Origin: Desulfobulbaceae bacterium
GTDB taxonomy: Bacteria; Desulfobacterota; Desulfobulbia; Desulfobulbales; Desulfobulbaceae
Reading direction: 5' to 3'
DNA: 38,824 nucleotides
Assembly (NCBI GenBank): GCA_015484845.1
Contig: WFUT01000022.1
Coordinates: 1 to 38,824 of the forward strand
A program made the translations under genes and the position numbers. The notes beneath the pieces are model-generated. The model was given only the letters and a program-made list of their open reading frames with translations. It had not been told where the DNA came from and searched no databases. Below, piece after piece: positions 25,987 through 35,221 of this stretch; the stretch's first letter is position 1, and every line of letters begins with the position of its first letter.

Positions 25987-27278
25987 TTTTTTTCAAGCAG
26001 GGCCACGGATTCAATGTGGTGGGTCTGGGGAAACATGTCAATGGCCGTCACCCGGCTCAGGCGGAAGTTGTCGCGGTGCAGCCGGGCCAGGTCACGGGCC
26101 AGGGTGGCCGGGTCGCAGGAGACATAGACGATCCGTTCCGGCGCCAGGTCCGCCAGTAACGAGATCTCCCGGCCCAGGCCCTGCCGCGGCGGGTCCAGGA
26201 CAATGCAGGCAAAGCGTTCTCCTGCGCGCTGCAGCCGCGCAAGGGCGTCCCTGGCGGATGCCCTGATAAGGCGGTGGCCCGGCAGACCGGCGGCGGAACC
26301 GTTTTCGGCGGCACAGCGGATCGAGCGGTCGTTCTGCTCCACGCCCGTCACCCGGGCGCCCCGCAACCCCAGGGGAATGGAGAAATTGCCCATGCCGCAG
26401 TGCAGTTCCAGCAACCGCTGTCCCTGTACCGCGCCGGCCATGGCGCAGACCTCGTCCACCAGCAGGTGGTTCTGGTGCGCATTGGCCTGGAAGAAACAAC
26501 CGCTGTCCCACCGGAGACTGTACCTCCTGTCCGCGCCGAACTCCTGCGCCAGGAGCAGGGGCGGCCGTGCCGGGTCCAGGGGGCGGAGGCTGCGGCCACG
26601 CCTGGTCACGATCCCCGTGCCTGTCTGCCCGGCAAGCTCACCGAGCATCCGCACCGCCTTTCCGGGCAACCCCGTCCCGGAGCGCAGGCGGAGGACCATG
26701 GTCAGGTGGGCCCGGGCCGGTGACTGCAAAAGCTCGATTTCGCCGCAGCATGGCGCAAGGGCCCGGCGCAGGGCGGTCCGCTCCTGCAGGGCCCGGATGA
26801 GCCGGTTGATACCGTCGGTGGCGACCGGGCAGGCGGCGATGGCCACCACCTGGTTGCTGCGCAGCCGGTGAAACCCCAGGCCGGCGTCAGCGGCCAGGTG
26901 CAGTCGTACCCGGTGCCGGTAAGCCAGCGGCCTGCTGCATTGCAGCAGGGTAACGGGCCCGGCCGGGCTGATCCCGGCACGCTGCAGGGCCTCCAGGAGC
27001 AGGTCCTTCTTGATCTCCGCCTGGCGCTTCTCGGCCGCATGCTGCAGGTCACAGCCGCCGCAGGTGCCATGCAGCGGGCAGGGCGGCGGCCGCCGGTCCG
27101 GAGACGGCTCCAGGATCGCCGTGGCCTCTGCCTCCAGGTGGCCGCGAAACCGCCTGACAATCCTGGCCTCCACCAGTTCGCCCGGCAGGACAAGGGGCAC
27201 CATGACCACCATGCCGTCCGCCATCCGGCCCAGGCCCCTGCCGCCGGTGATGAGCTTTTCGATTCTGATCCTGGGCAT
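25983..27278 (-). CDS. rlmD: 23S rRNA (uracil-C5)-methyltransferase, RlmD/TrmA family
   Basis: An SAM-dependent enzyme that makes 5-methyluridine in 23S rRNA. It has 431 residues. The N-terminal TRAM domain (about 1-58) is visible as IEKLITGGRGLGRMADG. The iron-sulfur cysteines are Cys67, Cys73 and Cys76 in CPLHGTCGGC plus a fourth in AIAACPVA. The SAM motif is LLELHCGMGNFSIPLG. The catalytic nucleophile is Cys388 in VYVSCDPATLARDL, and the family end is FPQTHHIESVALL. RlmD (U1939) is the best guess, though RlmC, RlmCD or a TrmA-like tRNA target are possible. The ribosome binding site is weak and the gene is divergent from the acyltransferase at 27587. Confidence 0.88.
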   Translation of the reverse strand: MPRIRIEKLITGGRGLGRMADGMVVMVPLVLPGELVEARIVRRFRGHLEAEATAILEPSPDRRPPPCPLHGTCGGCDLQHAAEKRQAEIKKDLLLEALQRAGISPAGPVTLLQCSRPLAYRHRVRLHLAADAGLGFHRLRSNQVVAIAACPVATDGINRLIRALQERTALRRALAPCCGEIELLQSPARAHLTMVLRLRSGTGLPGKAVRMLGELAGQTGTGIVTRRGRSLRPLDPARPPLLLAQEFGADRRYSLRWDSGCFFQANAHQNHLLVDEVCAMAGAVQGQRLLELHCGMGNFSIPLGLRGARVTGVEQNDRSIRCAAENGSAAGLPGHRLIRASARDALARLQRAGERFACIVLDPPRQGLGREISLLADLAPERIVYVSCDPATLARDLARLHRDNFRLSRVTAIDMFPQTHHIESVALLEKN

Positions 27279-27586
27279 GAAGATTGCTTAGCTTGCTGGC
27301 AACGGCCGGGCCGGGTGCGGGGAACGGGGTGTTCCGGCGCACCGCGGCAGGAGGATGCAGGGTTATGCAGAATCTCCTGCAATAATCCGGGGCCTGTTGC
27401 CCTCTATCGTGTATCGCCTGCAGGAGTGTGTCCCGGCCCGGGACCAGGCCCGAACCTGGCCGTGCAGGGGCCGGCTTCCATGGTTGCCGGCTGTAATCGT
27501 GGTGTGCCGGGCCCGCCGCCGGGCCCGGCGCCTGCGTGCCGGTGACGGGCCGCAGCACCCTGTTCAACCGTTTCCAGTGAGACGTC
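27279..27586. other. 308-nt divergent intergenic region with two inverted repeats
   Basis: This spacer separates the rlmD-like gene from the acyltransferase. It holds GCAGGAG/CTCCTGC arms (27347-27353 with 27374-27380) around a direct ATGCAG repeat. It also holds a 9-bp GC hairpin GCCGGGCCC/GGGCCCGGC with a 6-nt loop (27506-27514 with 27521-27529), which lies about 60 nt before the acyltransferase ATG. I see no gene or convincing promoter hexamers in it. Confidence 0.45.
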
Positions 27587-28600
27587 ATGCTCAAAGGACT
27601 TCATGCCCTCCGCGGGATCGCGGCGCTCGCCGTGGTCCTCTATCATGCCTCGGTCTGGTCGGATGTCTACTATGCCCGGGTGTTTGACGGCTTTTTCGAT
27701 TTCGGCTACATCGGGGTGGACGCCTTTTTTGTCCTCAGCGGCTTTATCATCTTTTATGTCCACTGGCATGATACCCCGGGTGTCGCGGCATGGAAACAGT
27801 TTTTCGTCAAGCGGCTGATCCGCATCTATCCTCCCTTCCTCCCTGTCTCCTGCGTCCTGCTGCTCGCCTATCACTTCCTGCCCTCGTTTGTCAATGGCGC
27901 CCGGGAGGTCGGTATTGTCAGCAGTCTCTTCCTGGTGCCCACCCCGGCCCGCCCGGCCCTGGAGGTCTCGTGGACACTGATGCACGAGATGCTCTTCTAT
28001 CTCCTTTTTTCCCTCATCTACCTGGGGCGGAGTCTCTTCCTGTGGGCAGTCGCTGCCTGGGGACTGCTGCTGGTCGTCACGATCAACAGGAGCGACGGCA
28101 TGTTCCTGAGCCGTTTTTTCTTCAATGTCCACAATATCCATTTCCTGCTCGGCATGGCGGTCGCTTTTGTCGCCGCCCGGAGTAACCGCCTGCACAGAAC
28201 GGCACTCCTTGCCGGCCTCGCCATGCTCGCTCTCTACATCCTTTCGGTCTATGCCCGGCTGAACCAGGACCTGTTTGTCTCCCACAAGCTGGAGCATCTC
28301 CTGCTCGGGATCCTGTTTGCAGCCGTCATCTACGGCCTGGCCGGCCTGGACCGGGAAGGGACCATACGCTGCCCGCGGCCCTGCATGCTGCTGGGAAGCG
28401 CCTCCTATTCCATCTACCTGGTCCACTATCCCCTGGTCTCCCTGTTGAACAGGATCGCCGCCTGGTACTATGACGGCTCTGTTGCCATGGCCTACCTGTC
28501 GTTTGTACTCATCGTCCTGTCCTGTCTTGCCGCCGGCATCCTTTACTACCGGTTCTACGAGAAACGGGCGCTGCGGTACCTGCGGCAGCGGCTGCTTTGA
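27587..28600 (+). CDS. Membrane acyltransferase, acyltransferase-3 (OafA) family
   Basis: An integral inner-membrane O-acyltransferase of 337 residues with about ten hydrophobic helices. The family N-terminus is LKGLHALRGIAALAVVLYHAS, which carries the RG and the catalytic His (here read as LHALRGIAALAVVLYHA). It is followed by YIGVDAFFVLSGFIIFY and the late SYSIYLVHYPLVSLLNRI helix. Such enzymes move acetyl or other acyl groups onto O-antigen, exopolysaccharide or similar periplasmic glycans. The target is unknown; no polysaccharide gene cluster is adjacent. The ribosome binding site is poor (GTGAGAC). The base composition is slightly less GC-rich than its neighbours. Confidence 0.88.
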   Translation: MLKGLHALRGIAALAVVLYHASVWSDVYYARVFDGFFDFGYIGVDAFFVLSGFIIFYVHWHDTPGVAAWKQFFVKRLIRIYPPFLPVSCVLLLAYHFLPSFVNGAREVGIVSSLFLVPTPARPALEVSWTLMHEMLFYLLFSLIYLGRSLFLWAVAAWGLLLVVTINRSDGMFLSRFFFNVHNIHFLLGMAVAFVAARSNRLHRTALLAGLAMLALYILSVYARLNQDLFVSHKLEHLLLGILFAAVIYGLAGLDREGTIRCPRPCMLLGSASYSIYLVHYPLVSLLNRIAAWYYDGSVAMAYLSFVLIVLSCLAAGILYYRFYEKRALRYLRQRLL

Positions 28601-28606
28601 TTCCCC

Positions 28607-28635
28607 GCCGCGAGCCATGCAGGGGCGGCTTTTTT
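28607..28635 (+). terminator. Weak terminator after the acyltransferase gene
   Basis: The 5-bp stem GCCGC/GCGGC (28607-28611 with 28625-28629) is followed by six T. The loop is long (13 nt), so strength is doubtful. Confidence 0.35.
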
Positions 28636-28759
28636 CCGGCAGGTCGAGTTCTGTTTGCAGAGCAGGCCGGTTTAATGCTACCATGACCGGATCACACGGG
28701 ATAACCGGCATGGCCGGCCGTACCGGGCCGGCCCAATCTCTTTTCCTGTCTTTATACGC

Positions 28760-30109
28760 GTGACCGTTAAGAAAGCAAAGATACTGGTTGTTGACGACGA
28801 GCAGGTACACCGTTTCATGCTCTCTTCCCTGCTGGCGAAGTGGGGCTGGGAGAGCGACGAGGCCGATGACGGGACCACTGCCGTGGCCAGGGTGGAGGAG
28901 GGGCCCTACGACGCCATCCTCATGGACGTGCGGATGACCACCATGGACGGCATGGAGGCCCTGAAGCGGATCCACGCCATCAACCCGGCCATCCCGGTGG
29001 TGATCATGACCGCCTACTCGTCGGTGGACTCCGCGGTCGAGGCCATCAAGAAGGGGGCGCACGATTACCTGACCAAGCCCCTGGATTTCGACCGGCTCCG
29101 CCACACCCTGGAGGTGGCCATGGGCCATCGCCGGAAAGAGGAGCGGCGGCCCCTGTCCGGGCAGCCCTTTGGCGATGACAACCGCATCGTCGGCACCTCG
29201 CTGCCCATGCAGGAACTGTGGGACATGATCGTGCACGTGGCGCCCACCGAGGCCACGGTCCTGATCACCGGCGAGTCCGGGACCGGCAAGGAGCTGGTTG
29301 CCTCTGCCCTGCACCACAAGAGCAACCGGGCCTCGGGGCCGTTCGTCAAGGTCAACTGCGCGGCCCTGGCCGAGAACCTGCTCGAGTCCGAGCTGTTTGG
29401 CCACGAGAAGGGCGCCTTCACCGGTGCCGACCGCAGGCGCGAGGGCCGCTTTGTCCAGGCCCAGGGCGGCACACTCTTTCTCGACGAGATCGGCGAGACC
29501 TCGCCGGCCATGCAGGCCAAGCTGCTCCGGGTCCTGCAGGAGCATGAACTGCAGCGGGTGGGCGGCCAGGAGACCATCCATGTCGATGTCCGCATCGTGG
29601 CCGCCACCAACCGCAACCTGGAGGAGGAGGTGGCGGCGGGCAGGTTCCGCGAGGATCTCTACTACCGCCTCAACGTCGTGGTCCTGGAGGTGCCGCCCCT
29701 GCGCGAGCGGCAGGGCGACATTCCCCTGCTGGCCGAGTATTTCTTCCGTAACTTTGCCAGGCGCAACAACCGCCAGGTGGCCGGCATCACGCCCGAGTGC
29801 ATGGATGTCCTCAATCGTTATCCCTGGCCCGGCAACGTGCGGGAGCTGGAAAACTCCATCGAGCGGGGCGTCATCCTCATGCGCGGCGAGTACCTGGACG
29901 TCAGCAGCCTCCCCCTGACCATCCAGCGCTGGGCGGGCAGGAATGCGCCCGAGCCGGTGGAGGAACCGGCCACCCTCAAGGAGGCGGAACGGGCCCTGAT
30001 CCTGAAGACGCTGAAAGAGACGGCCGGCAACCGGAGCGAGGCGGCGCGGCGGCTGCAGATCACCCGCAAGACACTGCTCAACAAGTTGAAGAGTTATGAG
30101 ATTACCTAA
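28760..30109 (+). CDS. NtrC-family sigma54-dependent response regulator (no adjacent kinase)
   Basis: A 449-residue transcription activator. The receiver domain (1-120) has the acidic pair Asp12-Asp13, phosphoacceptor Asp56 in ILMDVRM and Lys in YLTKPLDF. The AAA+ sigma54-activation domain (about 145-380) has Walker A GESGTGKE at 171-178, the intact GAFTGA loop at 218-223, and Walker B GGTLFLDEIGE. A Fis-type HTH ends the protein (NRSEAARRLQITRKTLLNKL). It should open sigma54 promoters when phosphorylated. The start is GTG 28760. A possible upstream promoter is TTGCAG, 18 bp, extended TGC and TACCAT (28655-28684). No histidine kinase is adjacent. The cyclic-di-GMP gene follows directly, so the two are likely one unit. 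Confidence 0.93.
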   Translation: MTVKKAKILVVDDEQVHRFMLSSLLAKWGWESDEADDGTTAVARVEEGPYDAILMDVRMTTMDGMEALKRIHAINPAIPVVIMTAYSSVDSAVEAIKKGAHDYLTKPLDFDRLRHTLEVAMGHRRKEERRPLSGQPFGDDNRIVGTSLPMQELWDMIVHVAPTEATVLITGESGTGKELVASALHHKSNRASGPFVKVNCAALAENLLESELFGHEKGAFTGADRRREGRFVQAQGGTLFLDEIGETSPAMQAKLLRVLQEHELQRVGGQETIHVDVRIVAATNRNLEEEVAAGRFREDLYYRLNVVVLEVPPLRERQGDIPLLAEYFFRNFARRNNRQVAGITPECMDVLNRYPWPGNVRELENSIERGVILMRGEYLDVSSLPLTIQRWAGRNAPEPVEEPATLKEAERALILKTLKETAGNRSEAARRLQITRKTLLNKLKSYEIT

Positions 30110-30151
30110 TTGGCATCGCGGGCCCTTTTCCGTGCCGCAGCGGGGGCGGTC

Positions 30152-32815
30152 ATGCTGACCAGGGAGCTGGAGCTGCTGCGGGCATCGCTGGCCGTCTGCC
30201 GTTTCCTGCTGGTGGAACGCGACCTGGCCAACCTGCTGCAGGGTATCTGCGACCGTCTCGTTGCTGGCGGGGCCAACCGCAGTGCCTGGATCGTTCTCCT
30301 GGACGAGGAGATGGGCGGGGTGATCACGGCCGAGGCAGGGCTGGGCGAACGTTTTGCCCTGGTCCGGGAGCAGCTGCAGAAGAGGGTCCTGCCCCGTTGC
30401 GGCGAGCTGGCCCTTGCCAGCCGGGACGGCGCCGTCCTCTGCCGGGATGCGACCGGCACCGGGCAGGGGATCCCCGAACAAGAGGAGGGCCGCGGCCTGG
30501 TGCTGGCCGCGGCCGTGCGCTGCCGGCCGGGCCTGCACGGCTTTGTCGTTGTCGAGCCCGGTTACGAGCTGGAGCCCGGCGCCCTGGAGCCCGATCTGCT
30601 GGCGGACCTGGCCGAGAGCATCGCCCATGCCCTGCGGCAGCTGTTCCAGGCCGAGGAGGCCAGGCACCGCGAGGATGAGCTCAGGCGGGTCGAGGAGCGG
30701 TTCGAGTTGGCGCTGCACGCCTCCCAGGCCGGGCTCTGGGACTGGAACATCAGGACCGGCGAGATGTACACCAGCCCGGACCGCCGGGAGTTCCTGGACT
30801 ATCGCAGCGGCAACGGCACCGGCGAGATCGGCGGCCTGGCCCGCAAGATCCATCCCGAGGACCGGCCGCGGGTGCTGCAGGTCCTCAACGACCACCTGGC
30901 CGGCAGGACCGAGGAGTACCGCATCGAGTACCGGATCCGGGAGGAGGACGGCTCCTGGTCCTGGTACCTGGACCGGGGCCGGGTGGTGGAGCGGGACGAG
31001 CGCAACATGCCGGTGCGCATGACCGGCACCCACCAGAACATCACCCGGCAGAAGCAGCAGGCCGAGGCCCTGGAGGCGGTCCGGCGGCAGCTGCACGAGG
31101 CCGTGGACCACGAGCGGACCTTCCTGCAGACCGTGATCGACGGCGCCACCGACCCGATCATGGCCATTGATCTCGACTACCGCATCCTGTTGATGAACGC
31201 CACCGCCTGCCGCCTCATGGAGGTGGATCCCGGCCTCGACACGGTCCAGGGCAGCACCTGCTACCGGCTCTTCCACGGCCGTGACACCCCCTGCGACGAC
31301 CCGCGCTACCCCTGCCCGGTCCAGCAGGTTGCGGAAAGCGGCGAGCGGGTCTCCCTGGTGCACAATCCCTACCACGGCAACCGGATCAACAACACCTTCG
31401 AGATCGAGGTGTCACCACTGAAGGACAGGGACGGCGAGCTCTACGGGATCATCGAGGTGGCACGGGATATCACCGACCGGCTGCGCATCGAGCAGGAGCT
31501 GCGCGAGAGCCAGTCGCGTCTCTACCGCCTGGCCCACCATGATCCGCTCACCGGCCTGCCCAACCGGCTGCTCTTCCGCGACCGCCTGGAGCGCGCCATT
31601 GCCAAGGCCCGACGGACCGGCACCCGCCTGGCGATCCTTTTCCTCGACCTGGACCGTTTCAAGACCGTCAACGATACCCTGGGGCATGACGTGGGCGACC
31701 AACTGCTCATCGAGGTCTCCCGGCGGCTGCAGGAGCAGTGCCGCCAGTCGGACACGGTGGCGCGGCTGGGCGGCGACGAGTTCGTCTTTATCCTCGACGA
31801 TATCAGCGGCCCGCCCGGGGCCGCCGTGGTGGCCCGCAAGATCATGCATTCCCTGACCCGGCCCATGCGGATCAGGGGGCACGAGATCACGGTGTCCACC
31901 AGTATCGGGATCGCGATATTTCCCGATGACAGCGATGATATCGACGGCGTGATCAAGTGTGCCGATACCGCCCTCTACCAGGCCAAGGACACGGGGCGCA
32001 ACAAGTACCGCTTTTACAGCAGTGACATGGAGCACAGGGGCAACCGCCTCGGCCTGCAGGAGGAACAGCTGCGCACGGCCCTGGAGCAGCGCCAGTTCGT
32101 GGTCCGCTACCAGCCGCAGTACGAGGCCGCCACTGACCGCCTGGTCGGCCTGGAGGCCCTGCTGCGCTGGAACCATCCCGACCAGGGGTTGCTCGGTCCT
32201 GACCGGTTCCTTCCCATGGCCGAGGAGAGCGGCATGATCGTCCATATCGGCCGCTGGGTCCTGGAGGAGGTCTGCCGGCAGCTGGTGCAGTGGCGGCAAC
32301 AGGACCTGGCCGTGGTGCCGGTGGCGGTCAACATCTCGGCCCAGCAGCTCGCTGACAGGGATTTTGTCGCGGATGTCTCGGGCTGCATCGGCCAAAGCGG
32401 CCTGCCGCCTGAACTGCTGGAGATCGAGCTCAGCGAGGCCACGGTGATGGACGAGGCCAACGGCAACCTGGCCGAACTGGAACGGATCACCCGCCTGGGC
32501 ATCCGGCTGAGTGTCGACGACTTCGGCACCGGCCGCTTCTCCCTGGCCGTCCTGCAGAAGATGCCGCTGGCACGTCTCAAGATCGATACCTCGTTCACCA
32601 CCCGCATCATCTCGGACAGGAACATGGCCATGCTGGTGGAGGCGATCATTGTCCTGGCCCACAGCCTGGGCCTGACCGTGCTGGCCGAAGGGGTGGAGAG
32701 CCGGGAGCAGCTGGAGTTCCTGCGGCGGCACCAGTGTGACCAGGTGCAGGGCTATTTCCTTTCCCGGCCCCTGCCGCCGGACGAGGTCGCTGCCCTGGTG
32801 CGCTCCCTAAAATAG
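30152..32815 (+). CDS. GAF-PAS-PAS-GGDEF-EAL cyclic-di-GMP signalling protein
   Basis: An 887-residue soluble sensor that may both make and degrade cyclic di-GMP. Domains in order are GAF-like (about 10-165), PAS (about 185-300, WDWNIRTGEMYTSPDRREF), a second PAS (about 320-440) with the cysteine set CYRLFHGRDTPCDDPRYPCP, GGDEF (about 455-615, intact GGDEF at 540-544) and EAL (about 635-880, EAL at 668-670). The EAL metal and catalytic residues look complete: NIS, LEIELSEATV, DDFGTG, KIDTSF and AEGVES. No membrane segment is seen. I chose ATG 30152, preceded by GGGGGCGG, over TTG 30110, which abuts the previous stop. Whether both catalytic domains are active cannot be judged. It lies 42 nt after the regulator gene. 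Confidence 0.92.
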   Translation: MLTRELELLRASLAVCRFLLVERDLANLLQGICDRLVAGGANRSAWIVLLDEEMGGVITAEAGLGERFALVREQLQKRVLPRCGELALASRDGAVLCRDATGTGQGIPEQEEGRGLVLAAAVRCRPGLHGFVVVEPGYELEPGALEPDLLADLAESIAHALRQLFQAEEARHREDELRRVEERFELALHASQAGLWDWNIRTGEMYTSPDRREFLDYRSGNGTGEIGGLARKIHPEDRPRVLQVLNDHLAGRTEEYRIEYRIREEDGSWSWYLDRGRVVERDERNMPVRMTGTHQNITRQKQQAEALEAVRRQLHEAVDHERTFLQTVIDGATDPIMAIDLDYRILLMNATACRLMEVDPGLDTVQGSTCYRLFHGRDTPCDDPRYPCPVQQVAESGERVSLVHNPYHGNRINNTFEIEVSPLKDRDGELYGIIEVARDITDRLRIEQELRESQSRLYRLAHHDPLTGLPNRLLFRDRLERAIAKARRTGTRLAILFLDLDRFKTVNDTLGHDVGDQLLIEVSRRLQEQCRQSDTVARLGGDEFVFILDDISGPPGAAVVARKIMHSLTRPMRIRGHEITVSTSIGIAIFPDDSDDIDGVIKCADTALYQAKDTGRNKYRFYSSDMEHRGNRLGLQEEQLRTALEQRQFVVRYQPQYEAATDRLVGLEALLRWNHPDQGLLGPDRFLPMAEESGMIVHIGRWVLEEVCRQLVQWRQQDLAVVPVAVNISAQQLADRDFVADVSGCIGQSGLPPELLEIELSEATVMDEANGNLAELERITRLGIRLSVDDFGTGRFSLAVLQKMPLARLKIDTSFTTRIISDRNMAMLVEAIIVLAHSLGLTVLAEGVESREQLEFLRRHQCDQVQGYFLSRPLPPDEVAALVRSLK

Positions 32816-32825
32816 GGAGGCCCTG

Positions 32826-32854
32826 TTGACGTCATCCGGTCTCTGTGGTAAGAG
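32826..32854 (+). promoter_or_regulatory. Putative sigma70 promoter for the aminotransferase
   Basis: TTGACG (32826-32831), a 17-bp spacer ending in the extended -10 TGG, and TAAGAG (32849-32854). It lies 150 nt upstream of the ATG at 33005. Confidence 0.42.
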
Positions 32855-33004
32855 CCCTACTTTGACCGCCTGAACCTGCACGGGAACAGTCCCGCGGCTT
32901 CACCGCCCCGGCTGCCCGGGTCCGGACCGTCACAGCGACAGGTTGTGGTTCGGAGCTCTCCTCTGAATCTCTGACTTCTGATTCCGCGAAACGGAGATCC
33001 TCTC

Positions 33005-34315
33005 ATGCGTACCAATATTCTCCATATCGGCGCCGGCGAACTGACCTACGAGATCCGCAATATCGTCAATGTCGGCAGCAAGCTCCAGAAACTCGGCGTC
33101 CAGGTGAACTGGGAGAACATCGGCGACCCGGTGGCCAAGGGGGAGCAGATTCCCGGCTGGATGAAGGAGATCGTTGCCGAGGCGGTCCACGATGACGCGA
33201 CCTACGGTTACAGCCCCACCAAGGGCGTCCTGGAGACACGGGAGTTCATTGCCGCCGAGACCAACGCCCTGGGCGGCGTCCGGATCGACGCCGAGGATAT
33301 CATCTTCTTCAACGGCCTTGGCGACGCCATCTCCAAGGTGTTCGGTTTCCTCCGCCGCACGGCGCGGATCATCGTGCCCACGCCGAGCTACACCACCCAC
33401 TCCTCGGCCGAGGCAGCCCATGCCGGCGACAATCCGGTCACCTATATCCTGGATCCCAACAACTGCTGGTACCCGGACCTGGAGGATATCGAAAACCATA
33501 TCAAGTACAATCCGGCCGTGGCCGGCATCCTGGTGATCAATCCCGATAATCCCACCGGCGCCGTCTACCCGGCCGAGATCCTGCGGGCCATTGTCGAGCT
33601 CTGCGAGAAGAACGATCTCTTCATCATCTGCGACGAGGTCTACCAGAACATGACCTACAACGGCACGGTGGCCGCCCCCCTGTGCACCCTGATCGGTGAC
33701 AGGGTGCCGGCCATCTGCATGCGCGGCATCTCCAAGGAGATGCCCTGGCCCGGCGGCCGCTGCGGCTGGATCGAGGTCTACAACGGCCACGCTGACCCGA
33801 TGTTCGAGACCTACATAACCTCCATCCTCAACGCCAAGATGGTGGAGGTCTGCTCCACCACGCTGCCGCAGGTGGTCCTGCCCCGGATCAAGAGTCATCC
33901 CCAGTACCCGGTCTACCTGCAGGAGCGGATCAGGCGCTACGAGAAGTACTCCAATATCGCCTATGATATCCTGAAGGAGGTGGACGGCCTGCTGGTCAAC
34001 CGCACCAACGGGGCCTTCTACATGAGCGCCGCCTTCACCGACGGCCTGCTCAACCACAGGCAGACGCTCCCCATCGAGAACGACGAGGTGCGGCGCAACG
34101 TGGAGGAGCTGGTTTCGGGGCCGGATGTCTCCCTGGACAAGCGTTTCGTCTACTATCTCCTGGCCTCCACCGGGGTCTGCGTGGTTCCGCTTTCCTCCTT
34201 TGCCACCGACCTGCAGGGCTTCAGGATCACGCTCCTCGAGCGCGACGAACGCGAGTTCACCAGGATCTTCCAGACCATTGCCAGGGCCATTGGCGAGTAT
34301 CTCGCATCGGCCTGA
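33005..34315 (+). CDS. PLP-dependent class I/II aminotransferase
   Basis: A 436-residue fold-type I aminotransferase. The N-terminal arm is INVGDPVAKG-like (ENIGDPVAKGEQIPGW), followed by TYGYSPTKGVLETREFIA and the cofactor-side NPDNPTGAVYP near 180. DEVYQNMTYNG near 212 contains the Asp that binds the pyridine nitrogen. The Schiff-base Lys is Lys244 in GISKEMPWPGGRCGW, and a C-terminal Arg for the carboxylate lies in GFRITLLE. The amino acid substrate is unclear; the family includes alanine/aspartate and aromatic aminotransferases. GGAG at 32993-32996 supports ATG 33005. It precedes grpE-dnaK but has its own upstream promoter signal, and a separate promoter follows it. Confidence 0.88.
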   Translation: MRTNILHIGAGELTYEIRNIVNVGSKLQKLGVQVNWENIGDPVAKGEQIPGWMKEIVAEAVHDDATYGYSPTKGVLETREFIAAETNALGGVRIDAEDIIFFNGLGDAISKVFGFLRRTARIIVPTPSYTTHSSAEAAHAGDNPVTYILDPNNCWYPDLEDIENHIKYNPAVAGILVINPDNPTGAVYPAEILRAIVELCEKNDLFIICDEVYQNMTYNGTVAAPLCTLIGDRVPAICMRGISKEMPWPGGRCGWIEVYNGHADPMFETYITSILNAKMVEVCSTTLPQVVLPRIKSHPQYPVYLQERIRRYEKYSNIAYDILKEVDGLLVNRTNGAFYMSAAFTDGLLNHRQTLPIENDEVRRNVEELVSGPDVSLDKRFVYYLLASTGVCVVPLSSFATDLQGFRITLLERDEREFTRIFQTIARAIGEYLASA

Positions 34316-34402
34316 ACCGTTCCCCGTCCCTCTCCCTGCCGGCGGGACCGCGCCTGGTGCCGCCGGCCCCTGTTTTTCCCCCTGCCATGGCCACCGGCGC
34401 CC

Positions 34403-34431
34403 TTGACACCGGTATGGCCCATACTTATTGT
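34403..34431 (+). promoter_or_regulatory. Putative promoter for grpE
   Basis: TTGACA (34403-34408), exactly 17 bp, then TATTGT (34426-34431). A leader hairpin CCCCGGA/TCCGGGG (34450-34456 with 34460-34466) follows. No CIRCE operator is visible, and the CCCTTGA...CCCAT elements are too close together for a sigma32 promoter. Confidence 0.6.
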
Positions 34432-34587
34432 TCCGACCAGATCTGATTGCCCCGGAAAATCCGGGGGGTACGTCCGATTGCCAGGACCTGCACCGCCGGG
34501 TTGAACACCGTTGCAGCGGGGAGTGACGTGCCTGGCACTGCAGGAGAGATGACAAGAAGCGAGATGATTACAACGAGGAGAGAATAG

Positions 34588-35178
34588 GTGGTGGATAACA
34601 CGAAAAAGAACGATATCGCCCGCGACCGGGAAGACGCGGGGATCAAGGAAGATCCCGGCAATGTGGAGGGGGTCGGCGCGGCGGAGCAGGAAGAGAGCCT
34701 GGAACAGGACTACGATGCCCTGCAGCAGGAGCTCGAAGAGACCCGCGATCGCCTGCTGCGGGTGGCCGCTGATGCCGAGAATTTCAAGAAGCGGATCGAG
34801 CGGGAAAAGGAGAAGATGCTCAAGTACGCGGGCGAGGATATCCTGCGCGAGCTGCTGACCACGGTGGACAATCTCGACCGGGCCCTGGAACAGGGCCGGG
34901 CCGAGAGTAAGGACCCGGCGCAGCAGCTCCAGGCCCTGCTCGAGGGCGTGGAGCTGACCCGCAACGGTCTGCTGGCGACACTGCAGAAGTTCGGTGTCGA
35001 GCCGCTGGATGCCGTGGGCAAGCCGTTCAATCCCGACGAACAGGACGCGCTCAGCATGGAGGCGAGCGACGAGGTGCCGGCCAACCATGTCCTGCGCGAG
35101 TTTGCCAAGGGCTACCGCTTCAAGGACCGGATGCTGCGGCATGGTAAGGTGGTCGTCTCCAGCGGATCCGGCTCGTGA
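34588..35178 (+). CDS. grpE: Nucleotide exchange factor GrpE
   Basis: A DnaK co-chaperone that exchanges ADP, 196 residues as usual for GrpE. The N-terminal 40 residues are charged and disordered. A long coiled coil follows (about 45-100, including LRVAADAENFKKRIEREKEK), then LTTVDNLDRALEQ. The beta-rich DnaK-binding wing is FGVEPLDAVGKPFNPDEQDA, and the protein ends in VLREFAKGYRFKDRMLRHGKV. GTG 34588 or 34591 are possible starts; GAGGAG at 34575-34580 favours 34588. It is preceded by its own promoter and lies 246 nt before dnaK. No hrcA or dnaJ is in the window. Confidence 0.95.
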   Translation: MVDNTKKNDIARDREDAGIKEDPGNVEGVGAAEQEESLEQDYDALQQELEETRDRLLRVAADAENFKKRIEREKEKMLKYAGEDILRELLTTVDNLDRALEQGRAESKDPAQQLQALLEGVELTRNGLLATLQKFGVEPLDAVGKPFNPDEQDALSMEASDEVPANHVLREFAKGYRFKDRMLRHGKVVVSSGSGS

Positions 35179-35221
35179 TGGCCACGGGAGAAAATTTACC
35201 GGGATACAGGCCGCTGTTGCC

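Noticed and set aside
27404-31375. 1323-codon open frame on the minus strand
   Set aside because: It lies opposite the acyltransferase, regulator and GGDEF-EAL genes and reads as low-complexity His/Gln/Gly/Asp sequence without motifs. It results from GC-rich third positions of the true genes.
34402-34424. Sigma32 promoter for grpE
   Set aside because: CTTGA and CCCAT are present, but only about 9 bp apart, shorter than the normal spacing.
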